Positions 54,609 through 62,402 of a stretch of 64,000 bases of DNA are shown here, in pieces. Each line of letters opens with the position of its first letter. The first letter of the stretch is position 1. The notes below the pieces were generated by a model. That model saw only the letters and a program-made list of their open reading frames with translations. It was not told the DNA's origin and searched no databases. This stretch comes from Bacteroidaceae bacterium (GTDB lineage: Bacteria; Bacteroidota; Bacteroidia; Bacteroidales; Bacteroidaceae), in assembly GCA_017445925.1 (NCBI GenBank), contig JAFSRW010000057.1, positions 49,577 through 113,576 of the forward strand, written 5' to 3'. Both the position numbers and the translations under genes were made by a program.

Positions 54609-54701
54609 CATCGTATAACTGTGTTTAGACCTCAAAAGCTAACTATAAACAATAACGAAAACAAAAAAATAAACAAATTATTCACTTTAAAAATTTATCT
54701 T

Positions 54702-55334
54702 ATGAAAAGAAGATTTTTATTTTTGTTGATGGCAGTTTGCTCCTTCGTAGGTGCCAATGCTGCAATTAACCGTGCGAACAACTATTTGCAGGCTGCGGAT
54801 GTGAAAGCTACACAGGGCCAAACTGTAGAAGTAGCCTTGACTATGGTGAACAAGACATTTGACATTATCAACTGGCAGACTGAGCTCGTTCTCCCCGAGG
54901 GCGTTACTTTCGTAAGTGCTACTCCTGCTGACCGTTGGACAGAAGCTATCCAGGTTGATGGTGTTAAGTTATTCTCTGAGACCGAAACCGCTGTTGCTAA
55001 GGGTGAAGGTGTTGTTGCTAAGATTACTCTGCAGGTTGACGCTACTGTAGCTGCCGGTGAGTATGACCTTGCTTTGAAGGGCGTTGTTATGACCGCTGCT
55101 GACGGTACTTCTATCGCTCAGGTTGAGAACAAGGGCTTTAAGCTGACCGTTGAAGAAGCTACTGGTACTAAGGGTGACTTGACAGGTGACGGTGAAGTTA
55201 ACGCTGCTGATATCCAGGCTCTTCTGAACATTATCGCAGCTGGTGAATTCAATCCTGCAGCTGACTTGACAGGTGACGGCGACGTTAACGCTGGTGATAT
55301 CCAGGCTCTTCTGAACATTATCGCTGAGCAGTAA
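54702..55334 (+). CDS. Secreted protein with cohesin-like and dockerin type I-like domains
   Basis: The 210-residue product has a signal peptide (MKRRFLFLLMAVCSFVGANA). A cohesin-like beta-sandwich spans ~25-150 (VKATQGQTVEVALTMVN, WQTELVLPEGVTFVSATP, GVVAKITLQVDATVAAGEYDL). Two dockerin-type EF-hand repeats follow (GDLTGDGEVNAADIQALLNI and ADLTGDGDVNAGDIQALLNI) with the calcium ligands D-x-[TN]-x-D-G...D. Having both modules in one small protein could allow self-assembly; this is inference. I chose the ATG at 54702, which begins the signal peptide; the frame is open upstream to a TTG at 54579. There is no T9SS tail. It is followed after 54 bp by a second cohesin-like protein. Confidence 0.87.
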   Translation: MKRRFLFLLMAVCSFVGANAAINRANNYLQAADVKATQGQTVEVALTMVNKTFDIINWQTELVLPEGVTFVSATPADRWTEAIQVDGVKLFSETETAVAKGEGVVAKITLQVDATVAAGEYDLALKGVVMTAADGTSIAQVENKGFKLTVEEATGTKGDLTGDGEVNAADIQALLNIIAAGEFNPAADLTGDGDVNAGDIQALLNIIAEQ

Positions 55335-55388
55335 TATCCCATCGAGATTCTTCGAAAATAACAAACAACAAATAAATAAAAATAGATT

Positions 55389-55991
55389 ATGAAAAAGATT
55401 TTTACTTTGATGGCTGCCTTCGTTTTGACATTGGCAGCAAATGCTCAGAAAGCAGATTTTACGGTAACCGGTGACGGTACTGACTGGATTGTTGTCAGTC
55501 TGGAAAACGATTTCAACTGTGGTGCATTTGGCTTCAAGTTGGATCTTCCCGAAGGTGCAAAACTTGCTTTTGATGAGGACGAAGAGGACTATGTGTATGA
55601 GAAGAACACAGATCGTCTTAAGGGTACGAAGTGGACAGTTGACGTAAAAACAACAGCCACCGGTTATTCAATTAATATCTACGGCTCAACAGTTAGAGAG
55701 AATTCTGGTGAACTTGTTAGATTTAAGTTAGCTAATCCCGTTTCAGGTACTGCAACTTTCTCATCTGTTAACTTTACAGACGTAGGTGAGGATGGCAAAG
55801 GTACTACATCTGTTTATCCAGATGGTGATAAGACTAAGACTTTTACTCTTGACCTGAAGGCTGACGCTATCAATGGCATCAATGCTGAGCAGACAAAGAG
55901 CGGTGTTATCTACAACGTTGCTGGCCAGCGTGTAAGCAAGGCACAGAAGGGTATCTTCATTGTTGACGGCAAAAAGGTTGCGATTAAGTGA
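55389..55991 (+). CDS. Small T9SS-exported cohesin-like protein
   Basis: The 200-residue product has a signal peptide (MKKIFTLMAAFVLTLAANAQ) and one beta-sandwich resembling a cohesin (NDFNCGAFGFKLDLPEGAKL; SGELVRFKLANPVSGTATF). A T9SS sorting tail follows (VIYNVAGQRV...KGIFIVDGKKVAIK). It is probably cotranscribed with the cohesin/dockerin-like gene upstream and could be a surface anchor for its dockerin (inference). It is far smaller than the other sorting-tail proteins in the window. A terminator lies at 56096. Confidence 0.82.
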   Translation: MKKIFTLMAAFVLTLAANAQKADFTVTGDGTDWIVVSLENDFNCGAFGFKLDLPEGAKLAFDEDEEDYVYEKNTDRLKGTKWTVDVKTTATGYSINIYGSTVRENSGELVRFKLANPVSGTATFSSVNFTDVGEDGKGTTSVYPDGDKTKTFTLDLKADAINGINAEQTKSGVIYNVAGQRVSKAQKGIFIVDGKKVAIK

Positions 55992-56095
55992 GTGAAGTGA
56001 GAGCTCGCTCATACTTCCGAACGTGAGCAAGCTCGAACGGAGTTCAAGGTTGCTGTTAAGTAATTAAGGTAAATTACAGCATAAATTTCAATAGG

Positions 56096-56121
56096 GGCTC
56101 GACATCTGTCGGGCCTTTTTT
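56096..56121 (+). terminator. Terminator after the cohesin-like genes
   Basis: GGCTCGACA pairs with TGTCGGGCC (one G-T pair) around a very short loop, followed by TTTTTT. The gap 55992-56090 before it carries GAGCTCGCTCA/GAGCAAGCTCGAACG words also seen near 42290. Confidence 0.75.
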
Positions 56122-56151
56122 ATGCTTACAACAGGAATTATCCTTTATAGA

Positions 56152-56183
56152 TTTGGATAATAGCTCACTTATTTGTACTTTTG
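56152..56183 (+). promoter_or_regulatory. Promoter immediately upstream of the gene at 56188
   Basis: TTTG (56152-56155), 20 bases, TACTTTTG (56176-56183). The expected transcription start falls at or within a few bases of the ATG at 56188. Confidence 0.72.
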
Positions 56184-56187
56184 TATT

Positions 56188-56715
56188 ATGTATAGGTTTA
56201 CGAATCCTCTTATTTGGTTGTCCCGCTTCAGGCATCGTTGCGGTTATGGGGTTCATTCACCCTTTGCTTTCCGTTTTATTACGGAGGTGATATATGAGAA
56301 GGCGGCCTATTACGCATACTGGGAGTTGGATAGGACACTCCCGTTCAGAGACCGTTTCAGAGTCCGCAAGATACTGCATCTGTTGTTTCGTATCAGCAAC
56401 TGGAGTCAACCTGACGTAATAGTCTGTTTCTCATCCTCAGATAAGGTACCAAAGTATTTGGCGGCTGGATGCAGAAAGGCTCGGATAGTAGTTCACGTTC
56501 CAGATGGGGAGATTGACCTGTGCTGGTTGGATAAGCCCAACAACGATGTTCTGTCACACTTGCATGAGCATTCTGTGCTTATGATAGATCATTTGAATGA
56601 AAACAGGGAATGGTTTCAGAACCTACCCGCTATTGTTACCTTCGACCTATATGATATAGGTATAGCCTTCTTTGATACTAAGTACAACAAACAACACTAT
56701 ATAATTAATTTCTGA
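56188..56715 (+). CDS. Protein resembling truncated SAM-methyltransferase family of Bacteroidetes
   Basis: This is a 175-residue cytoplasmic protein. The N-terminus MYRFTNPLIWLSRFRHRCGYGVHSPFAFRF has the GxHSPFxF motif seen at the start of a class I methyltransferase-like family in Bacteroidetes. The later VIVCFSSSDKVPKYLAAG, SVLMIDHLNENREWF and ATVTFDLYDIGIAFF-like strands would fit a reduced Rossmann-like fold, but the glycine-rich SAM motif is not evident. It overlaps the next start by one base (TGATG) and is probably coupled to the cobalamin adenosyltransferase. A TTG at 56173 is in frame but lies in the promoter, so ATG 56188 is the only sensible start. The name is tentative. Confidence 0.75.
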   Translation: MYRFTNPLIWLSRFRHRCGYGVHSPFAFRFITEVIYEKAAYYAYWELDRTLPFRDRFRVRKILHLLFRISNWSQPDVIVCFSSSDKVPKYLAAGCRKARIVVHVPDGEIDLCWLDKPNNDVLSHLHEHSVLMIDHLNENREWFQNLPAIVTFDLYDIGIAFFDTKYNKQHYIINF

Positions 56716-57269
56716 TGAAAAAATGTAATGTCTATACACGCACCGGTGATCAGGGTATGACAAGCCTTGTGGGTGGGAAGCGTGTGCCCAAATCCAGTTT
56801 GCGAATTGAGAGTTATGGCACTATTGATGAGTTGAACAGTCAGTTGGGTCTGCTCCTGACATATCTTAATGACCCTTCCGACTGCGACTGTTTGATTAAG
56901 ATCCAGTGCCAGTTGTTTGCTATCGGTAATATACTGGCTACCGATCCTGAGAGTGACACTCCCAGCAAGTGTAAGATTACTGAGGAGGATATCATAGAAC
57001 TGGAGCACAGCATTGATAAAGCCAACGACGGCCTTCCCGGTTGGCGTGGTTTCACCTTGCCAGGAGGTTGCAGAGCAGCAGCAGTGGCTCATGTTTGCAG
57101 GACTATTTGTCGGAGGGCGGAACGACTCATCTATGCATTGGATGCACAAGAGCCGGTTGACAAAAATGTTACGGCTTATATCAACCGATTAAGCGATTAT
57201 TTCTATGTTTTGGCGTGCAGGCTAAATTTTTTGGGCGGTACAGATGAAATTTTATGGCATAAAGGATGA
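56715..57269 (+). CDS. Cob(I)alamin adenosyltransferase, PduO type
   Basis: The 184-residue protein makes adenosylcobalamin from cob(I)alamin and ATP in the cytoplasm. It carries the PduO N-terminal ATP-binding motif (VYTRTGDQGMTSLVGGKRVPK), ESYGTIDELNSQLG, and the helical active-site segment (RAAAVAHVCRTICRRAERLIYAL) with the conserved Arg residues, then YINRLSDYFYVLACRLN. The length is standard. Starting on the TGA of the preceding gene indicates translational coupling. Confidence 0.95.
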   Translation: MKKCNVYTRTGDQGMTSLVGGKRVPKSSLRIESYGTIDELNSQLGLLLTYLNDPSDCDCLIKIQCQLFAIGNILATDPESDTPSKCKITEEDIIELEHSIDKANDGLPGWRGFTLPGGCRAAAVAHVCRTICRRAERLIYALDAQEPVDKNVTAYINRLSDYFYVLACRLNFLGGTDEILWHKG

Positions 57270-57287
57270 TAATTACAGAAATTATTG

Positions 57288-57295
57288 TACCTTTG
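57288..57295 (+). promoter_or_regulatory. -7 box of the DUF2795 gene
   Basis: TACCTTTG, about 90 bp before the ATG. No clear -33. The leader contains three GGCCCCATA/GCCCCATAG words (57330-57350). Confidence 0.45.
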
Positions 57296-57386
57296 TGCTC
57301 CCGAAAGGAAAAGGGGTAAACCTATAGGCCCCATAAGCCCCATAGGCCCTAAAAAAAGATAATTAATTGAAACAATTGTAAGAAAT

Positions 57387-57608
57387 ATGTACTGGACATT
57401 GGAATTAGCTTCAAAACTTGAGGATGCTCCCTGGCCTGCGACCAAAGAGGAGCTCATTGATTATGCAACACGTAGCGGTGCTCCTCTTGAAGTAATAGAA
57501 AATCTTTCTGAGATTGAGGATGAGGGAGATGTCTATGAGAACATCGAAGATATTTGGCCTGATTATCCCACAAAAGAAGACTTCCTTTTCAACGAGGATG
57601 AGTATTAG
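57387..57608 (+). CDS. DUF2795-like small acidic protein
   Basis: This 73-residue ORF, MYWTLELASKLEDAPWPATKEEL, has the short DUF2795 pattern (AxKxELxDYAxRxGAPxEVIENL). A strongly acidic tail follows (IEDIWPDYPTKEDFLFNEDEY). Such proteins are widely conserved in Bacteroidetes as small cytoplasmic proteins of unknown function. The codon pattern, position 117 bp after the adenosyltransferase gene and a long hairpin terminator after it support a real gene. Confidence 0.85.
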   Translation: MYWTLELASKLEDAPWPATKEELIDYATRSGAPLEVIENLSEIEDEGDVYENIEDIWPDYPTKEDFLFNEDEY

Positions 57609-57637
57609 ACTTCCTAAAAGTCTAATGGAATGAGTAC

Positions 57638-57674
57638 CAACGGGATAAGAGACAATTAATCTTTTGTTCCGTTG
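57638..57674 (+). terminator. Long-stem terminator after the DUF2795 gene
   Basis: CAACGGGATAAGAGA can pair along its whole length with TCTTTTGTTCCGTTG (several G-T pairs) around CAATTAA, followed by TCGTTTTA. Confidence 0.7.
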
Positions 57675-57823
57675 TCGTTTTATGGTATCTATAGAGCGTA
57701 GGATGTCCTGTTAAATGTTAAAATAATGTGTTTGTTTGTCTAAATGATGTAACTGTCCGAAATCAGCCATACTATATATGTGGAAAAATTCGAAAATTTG
57801 CACTCAGATATCGTTTGATACTA

Positions 57824-59251
57824 ATGACTCCAGATAAGTTAAAGACAATCATAGCCCAGAAAGAGGGTACAGAGATTGAGTTCAAGGAATCTAAGGATAG
57901 CTTGGCTCGAAAGGTCTATGAGTCTATCTGTGCATTTCTGAACCGCAGAGGTGGTCATGTCGTATTAGGAGCGAAGGACAATGGGGAAATTGTCGGTGTC
58001 AACCCTACAAAGGTCCAAGAACAGATGGATCAGCTGGCTAAGGACATGAATAATCCTCAGTTGTTTAAGCCCACTTACTATCTGACTTATGAACCTATGG
58101 ACATAGATGGGAAGAAGATTATCTATTTCTATGTTCCTGAGAGTAACCAGGCTCATAGCTATAAGGGAATCTACTACGACCGTAATCAGGATGGTGACTT
58201 TGAATTGCGCAGTACCGAGCAGATTGCCAATCTGTTTATACGGAAAAGCAAGATGAAAACCGAGGATAGGGTATATCCGATGTTGGGAATGAAGGATTTG
58301 GATGAGGAAGCATTCGATGAGTTGAGAAGGGGCATCCGAATTGAGAATTCACAACACCCTTGGCTTAATTTGTCGAACGAAGAAATCATACGCTCGGCAG
58401 AGTTGCTTGCTGTTGATCCAGAAACAGGAAAGGAAGGCCTGACGTTGGCTGCTATTCTTCTGTTTGGTAACAGCCATGCCATCACCACAGCCCTTCCTGC
58501 TTACCGCATAGATTTGCTTTGCCGCGTAAATAATACGGAACTCTATGATGACAGGGAACTTCTGAGTTGTAATCTGCTGAAAGCCTATCCAATAATGATG
58601 GACTTTATCAAGAAGCATCTGCCAGAGCAACCCTATATTGAAGGCATACAGCGTTTCAGCCTTCGTGACACAATCTTACGAGAGGTGGTTCTGAACATGA
58701 TTATACATCGTGAGTATAGTAGTGCTTACCCTACGACGTTTACCATCTATCGTGATACTATCGTTACTGAGAACTGGAACATCCCATACGTCTATGGTCA
58801 CATAGACCTTCAGACCATGCGTCCGCATCGTAAGAATCCAAAGATTGCCAAGGTGTTCTCTCAGATGGGAATCGTAGAAGAGCTTGGTAGTGGTATGCGG
58901 AAGATGTTCAAGTACACACCTCTATACGCTAATGGCAAAGAGCCCGTCATTGAGGAGCAAGACGTTTACCGCATAGAGATTCCTTATGTTCCCACTTTAC
59001 TTCCCACTGGTGAAGAGGAAAGTGGGAAGAAAAGTACATTGAAAAGTACATTGAAAAGTACATTGAAAGGTACAAGGAAAGATATTGTGGAAATTATTAT
59101 TAATTCCCCTTATATAACAATCCCACAAATTGCAGATCAGTTGGGGTTAAATGCCAGAGGCATTGCTAAACATATCAAGAATCTTCAGGAAGAAGGAATT
59201 ATTAAGCGTATTGGCCCTGACAAGGGTGGTCATTGGGAGGTAGTGGAATGA
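57824..59251 (+). CDS. AlbA_2 (Schlafen-like) ATP-binding/HTH regulator
   Basis: The 475-residue product has an AlbA_2 domain (residues ~1-130: KEGTEIEFKESKDSL, ESICAFLNRRGGHVVLGAKDNGEIVGV). A middle region of the COG2865 type follows (FSLRDTILREVVLNMIIHREYSS), with GSGMRKMFKY. A C-terminal winged helix ends it (ITIPQIADQLGLNARGIAKHIKNLQEEGIIKRIG). These proteins are predicted transcriptional regulators, sometimes linked to defence or conflict. The linker before the winged helix is a repeat of S-T-L-K units encoded by a 12-bp tandem repeat at 59034-59072. I chose the ATG at 57824; the open frame reaches 57728 through non-ATG codons. It overlaps the next small gene by four bases. Confidence 0.88.
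   Translation: MTPDKLKTIIAQKEGTEIEFKESKDSLARKVYESICAFLNRRGGHVVLGAKDNGEIVGVNPTKVQEQMDQLAKDMNNPQLFKPTYYLTYEPMDIDGKKIIYFYVPESNQAHSYKGIYYDRNQDGDFELRSTEQIANLFIRKSKMKTEDRVYPMLGMKDLDEEAFDELRRGIRIENSQHPWLNLSNEEIIRSAELLAVDPETGKEGLTLAAILLFGNSHAITTALPAYRIDLLCRVNNTELYDDRELLSCNLLKAYPIMMDFIKKHLPEQPYIEGIQRFSLRDTILREVVLNMIIHREYSSAYPTTFTIYRDTIVTENWNIPYVYGHIDLQTMRPHRKNPKIAKVFSQMGIVEELGSGMRKMFKYTPLYANGKEPVIEEQDVYRIEIPYVPTLLPTGEEESGKKSTLKSTLKSTLKGTRKDIVEIIINSPYITIPQIADQLGLNARGIAKHIKNLQEEGIIKRIGPDKGGHWEVVE
59034..59075. repeat. 12-bp in-frame tandem repeat in the AlbA_2 gene
   Basis: AAAAGTACATTG is repeated three times plus a partial unit, encoding STLK-STLK-STLK-GT in the hinge before the winged helix. Copy-number change would alter hinge length in steps of four residues without a frameshift. 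Confidence 0.8.
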
Positions 59252-59514
59252 CGGCAATGCTTCAAGTTGTATTCATGGCAATAGGATTGGCAGTCCTATT
59301 AGGCATCACCCTTAGTTATGCTTGCTCGTTCATCTTCATTTATGGTGCTGAGAAGACCAATAAAGCCCTACATCAGAATTGTTCAACTTCGGAAATGTCC
59401 ATAGCTCAGCCCGTGCAAGTTGTTGACGAAGGGGTGTTACAGCCAGAACAAACTATTGAAGAGGAGTTGCCACAACCTGAATATGAACTATGTGTTCAAT
59501 TACCCTTCGGTTGA
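59248..59514 (+). CDS. Small single-pass membrane protein
   Basis: The 88-residue ORF starts with ATG overlapping the preceding TGA (ATGA). It has one N-terminal hydrophobic helix (VVFMAIGLAVLLGITLSYACSF). A polar, Glu/Gln/Pro-rich tail follows (QPVQVVDEGVLQPEQ). No family recognised. The overlap suggests translation coupled to the AlbA_2 regulator gene. Confidence is moderate because the ORF is short and has no confirming motif. Confidence 0.5.
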   Translation: MTAMLQVVFMAIGLAVLLGITLSYACSFIFIYGAEKTNKALHQNCSTSEMSIAQPVQVVDEGVLQPEQTIEEELPQPEYELCVQLPFG

Positions 59515-59636
59515 TCCCTTTGGCAAACCCTGCACACTTAGCGGTACCATCACAGTCAACAAGTCGCTGATAAAAGACGATAAGCCCTTCCGTGGCAAAT
59601 TCTGGAAATATTATTTAAGTTATCGCTTCGCTTAGG

Positions 59637-59781
59637 AGTTAAAGAAGTTAAAGAAGTTATCGCCAGCTAAGCTGGCTAGGACGTCACTTTAGACTTCTTG
59701 TTAGCATGTGTATAACTATCGTCTTTAACTCCTGTCCGAATGGACGAGCGAAGCGATAACTTCTTTAACTTCTTTAACTCC
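59637..59781 (+). repeat. Composite repeat, left copy, next to the PqqD/ABC operon
   Basis: It contains AGGAGTTAAAGAAGTT words, a GCCAGCTAAGCTGGC hairpin near 59662 and a 71-bp block (59711-59781). That block matches 63712-63782 with a single difference and has the same orientation. Confidence 0.9.
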
Positions 59782-59789
59782 TGTAAATA

Positions 59790-61421
59790 TTATTTGTCTA
59801 GTTTTATAACCTCGTTGCACAATTCACAGACCGTAGTACGATGGGTAATAAAGATCATCGTCTTCTGTGGATAGGCAGCAAACAGACGGCTATACAGTTC
59901 GTGTTCTGTCTCTTCGTCGAGTGACGCGCTGATTTCATCTAACAGCATAATGTTACCCGGTCTGAGCAACCCGCGTGCTATCGCTATGCGCTGTGCCTGA
60001 CCCTCGCTCAGGCCACTACCCCGTTCTCCACACTCAGCATCCATGCCTTCCGGCAAGTTGAGCACGAAGTCTGCCATAGCCGTATGGAGTACCTGACGCA
60101 TTTCCTCGTCGGTAGCATCGGGTTTGGCTAACAGCAGGTTATAGCGGATGCTGCCACTCATCAGGGTATTGCCTTGAGGCACGAATACGAAGTTGGTGCG
60201 AGTGCTTTCGCTGACAACTTGCCTCCTGTCGGCATTAAATAACGTCATCGTTCCCTGGTCAGGCTTGATGAGTGCCAACAACAGGCGGAACAGCGTTGTC
60301 TTACCTGCTCCTGTGTGTCCCATCAGTGCTGTCTTGCTGCCAGGAGCAAACAGATGTGTAAAGTGAGAGAGAATCTCGCGGTCGCCCAAGGCATAGCGGA
60401 AACTTACATCCTGAATATCCAATCCCAGCTGCCCCTCCATCTTACAGCTGTCATCATGGCGTTCTTCCTCAGCTTCCATGTGTTCCATCTCCTCCAATCG
60501 GTCTATGCTAGCTGAAGCCTGAAACATCTGAGGCATCATATTCACCATCTGCAGGATGGGTTGTTGAATCTGGCTTACCAATTGAAGGAACGAAGTCATC
60601 ACACCAAAGGTGATAACGCCAGCCTTCAGTTGCAGGCCGCCCCAGATAAAGGCAACGATGTATCCCAAGCTGAAACTCATACCGATTAATAAGCGGAACA
60701 GCACCGTGAATTGTGCCCGATGGTTCACCTTCCCTCTCAGGTCGTGCTGCATGTTGTCAAGGCGTCCTGTCACCCAGTCTCCGCTCTCCAACGAACGCAG
60801 CACGGCATTATGTTCCATCGACTCCTGCACCAGCATCTGAATGACGCTCTCCTGCCGACGTATCTCCTGCGTCATCTTACGGATTTTCCACGCCACCATC
60901 TTGCCTATCATCACAAATACCGGAGTCAGCAACAGCAGCACCCAAGCTAAGCGTTCATCCATTACCTGCATCAGCAGGAAGGCGCCTAACAACTGAAAAG
61001 TGGTTACGCACAGGTCAGGAATGATGGACGTAGTAGCACTGCTTACCGTACTGATGTCTTTTTCCAGACGCGAGGAGATATCGCCAGAGTGCATCTCCTT
61101 CTGCTCAAACATCTGCCGGCGAAACAGATGGCTGAAGATACGCAGACGGATAGAAGTGCTCTGTCTGGCTTCGGCTTTCACACCTAAGTAATAGTAGATC
61201 TGACGACAGATAATTCCGCCAATCACCACAGACACGATATAGGCTACCATCAGCACAATATCCTCGTCGGACCCCGTCCTGATAGTCACATCAATAAACT
61301 GTTTGCATAGCCACACCATTAGCAGGCCGAGCAATACTCGCCCGATTCCTGCCATGATGCGCACCAGCATATTCAGCCTAATGCCCACCGTGTTATGCCA
61401 AAGCCATGTTATGTACTTCAT
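59790..61421 (-). CDS. ABC transporter, fused membrane and ATPase domains (exporter type)
   Basis: The 543-residue half-transporter has about six membrane helices over residues 15-290 (IMAGIGRVLLGLLMVWLC; IVLMVAYIVSVVIGGIICRQ; VLLLLTPVFVMIGKMVAW; LLIGMSFSLGYIVAFIWGG). The ATPase has Walker A GHTGAGKTTLF near residue 368, Q-loop FVPQGN, signature LSEGQAQRIAIARG (LSEGQ variant of LSGGQ), Walker B IMLLDEISASLD and the H-loop FITHR. There is no N-terminal C39 peptidase domain. It is the last gene of an operon with HPr-kinase-like, S26-type peptidase and PqqD genes, where such exporters carry the mature peptide out (inference). Confidence 0.92.
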   Translation of the reverse strand: MKYITWLWHNTVGIRLNMLVRIMAGIGRVLLGLLMVWLCKQFIDVTIRTGSDEDIVLMVAYIVSVVIGGIICRQIYYYLGVKAEARQSTSIRLRIFSHLFRRQMFEQKEMHSGDISSRLEKDISTVSSATTSIIPDLCVTTFQLLGAFLLMQVMDERLAWVLLLLTPVFVMIGKMVAWKIRKMTQEIRRQESVIQMLVQESMEHNAVLRSLESGDWVTGRLDNMQHDLRGKVNHRAQFTVLFRLLIGMSFSLGYIVAFIWGGLQLKAGVITFGVMTSFLQLVSQIQQPILQMVNMMPQMFQASASIDRLEEMEHMEAEEERHDDSCKMEGQLGLDIQDVSFRYALGDREILSHFTHLFAPGSKTALMGHTGAGKTTLFRLLLALIKPDQGTMTLFNADRRQVVSESTRTNFVFVPQGNTLMSGSIRYNLLLAKPDATDEEMRQVLHTAMADFVLNLPEGMDAECGERGSGLSEGQAQRIAIARGLLRPGNIMLLDEISASLDEETEHELYSRLFAAYPQKTMIFITHRTTVCELCNEVIKLDK

Positions 61422-61431
61422 CCTATTTCAA

Positions 61432-61552
61432 CGATAACGTTAACGATAACGATAACTCTTTTTGTTATTTGTTAATTATCTCCGTTTTTGTTAAAAGCCA
61501 ATAGCCAATAGCCAAAGTCTCAATAACCCCTAACCGCTAACCCCTAACCGTT
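61432..61552 (+). repeat. Composite intergenic repeat, copy 2
   Basis: Same word order as 51023-51155 (read inverted) and 62403-62523: hexamers, TTATTTGTTAATTATCTCCG, then AGCCAATAGCCAATAGCC. The rest of the gap to 61656 repeats TTGAACCCTTGAACTTCTTG, AGCCAATAGCC and CTAACCTCTAACCGCTAACC words. It separates pqqD-like from the ABC gene (235 bp). Confidence 0.8.
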
Positions 61553-61656
61553 CTTGAACCCTTGAACTTCTTGAACCCCTTGAACTTTTTGAACTCTTGT
61601 TAGCCAATAGCCAATAGCCAAAGTCTCGCTAACCTCTAACCGCTAACCTCTAACCG

Positions 61657-61926
61657 CTAATCAATAAGTCCCGCTTCCTTCCACTTTGCGGTCAGCTTCT
61701 CCACATCGTTGAGAGCTTGCTCGCGACTTACCTCATATACCTCCACCAACGCATCAGCCAACTGTTCTATGGTAAAGTCACCCAGCTCGGTAGCTTTCTG
61801 CCACAGCGTTGCTGCTGTATCATTAACGCTGATAAGCTTGCCAAAGTTGATTGTTTCCAGGCCTTCGCCCACTATGACTTTCTCGCCGCACACTTCGCGC
61901 AGCACAAATCCTTTCTTGATTTTCAT
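61657..61926 (-). CDS. PqqD family protein (RiPP recognition element)
   Basis: The 89-residue protein starts MKIKKGFVLREVCGEKVIVG. It has the PqqD pattern INFGKLISVNDTAATLWQKA and FTIEQLADALVEVYEVSREQALNDVEKL, ending KWKEAGLID. PqqD-type winged-helix domains bind leader peptides of ribosomally made, modified peptides and present them to the modifying enzymes. Its first bases overlap the peptidase stop by four (ATGA), so the two are translated together. No precursor peptide gene is adjacent; see findings. Confidence 0.92.
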   Translation of the reverse strand: MKIKKGFVLREVCGEKVIVGEGLETINFGKLISVNDTAATLWQKATELGDFTIEQLADALVEVYEVSREQALNDVEKLTAKWKEAGLID

Positions 61927-62399
61927 ATAACTATATTCAATTTAACTAATGTTCTACGATAAATGGCCAGTATCCAGCGCCTTACAGGAAGCAGCCTGCG
62001 CCACATACGAGCAAAGCGCATCCTGCCCTTCGTGTACAGATACCGGCGCTTCCCTTTGGGAGAGATCACATATTCAGCTATGGCAGCCACCTCATCTTTC
62101 GAGCAGCGCTCTATACCTCTTATATTACCGTCGCCCATCAGGCTAATCTGGTTTCCCTCTATTCCGATGATGCGATGTATCACATAGTGCGAGCCATCCA
62201 CCCAGGCTAACACCACATCACCCACTTTCAAAGGAGCTTGCGGACTCACCAGTTCCACGCTCTCCTTGCCACCGATGATAAACGGGTGCATGCTACCGCC
62301 TTTTACCGCCAGCACCACTCTCCTACCCTCCTGCAGCAACGTAATAGCCTCCTTAATAAGGATATCACCATACAGCGCCTTCACAACTGGTTGTTCCAT
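61923..62399 (-). CDS. S24/S26-type peptidase (signal-peptidase-like) in PqqD operon
   Basis: The 158-residue protein has GGSMHPFIIGG with the catalytic Ser (near residue 36) and LKVGDVVLAWVDG. The next block is YVIHRIIGIEGNQISLMGDGN, where His occupies the place of the usual Lys, as in ER/SipW-type signal peptidases. The C-terminus is basic and partly hydrophobic. Instead of secretory signal peptides it may cut the leader of a modified peptide, given its place between the HPr-kinase-like and PqqD genes (inference). The frame overlaps PqqD by four bases. Confidence 0.85.
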   Translation of the reverse strand: MEQPVVKALYGDILIKEAITLLQEGRRVVLAVKGGSMHPFIIGGKESVELVSPQAPLKVGDVVLAWVDGSHYVIHRIIGIEGNQISLMGDGNIRGIERCSKDEVAAIAEYVISPKGKRRYLYTKGRMRFARMWRRLLPVRRWILAIYRRTLVKLNIVI

Positions 62400-62402
62400 A
62401 CT

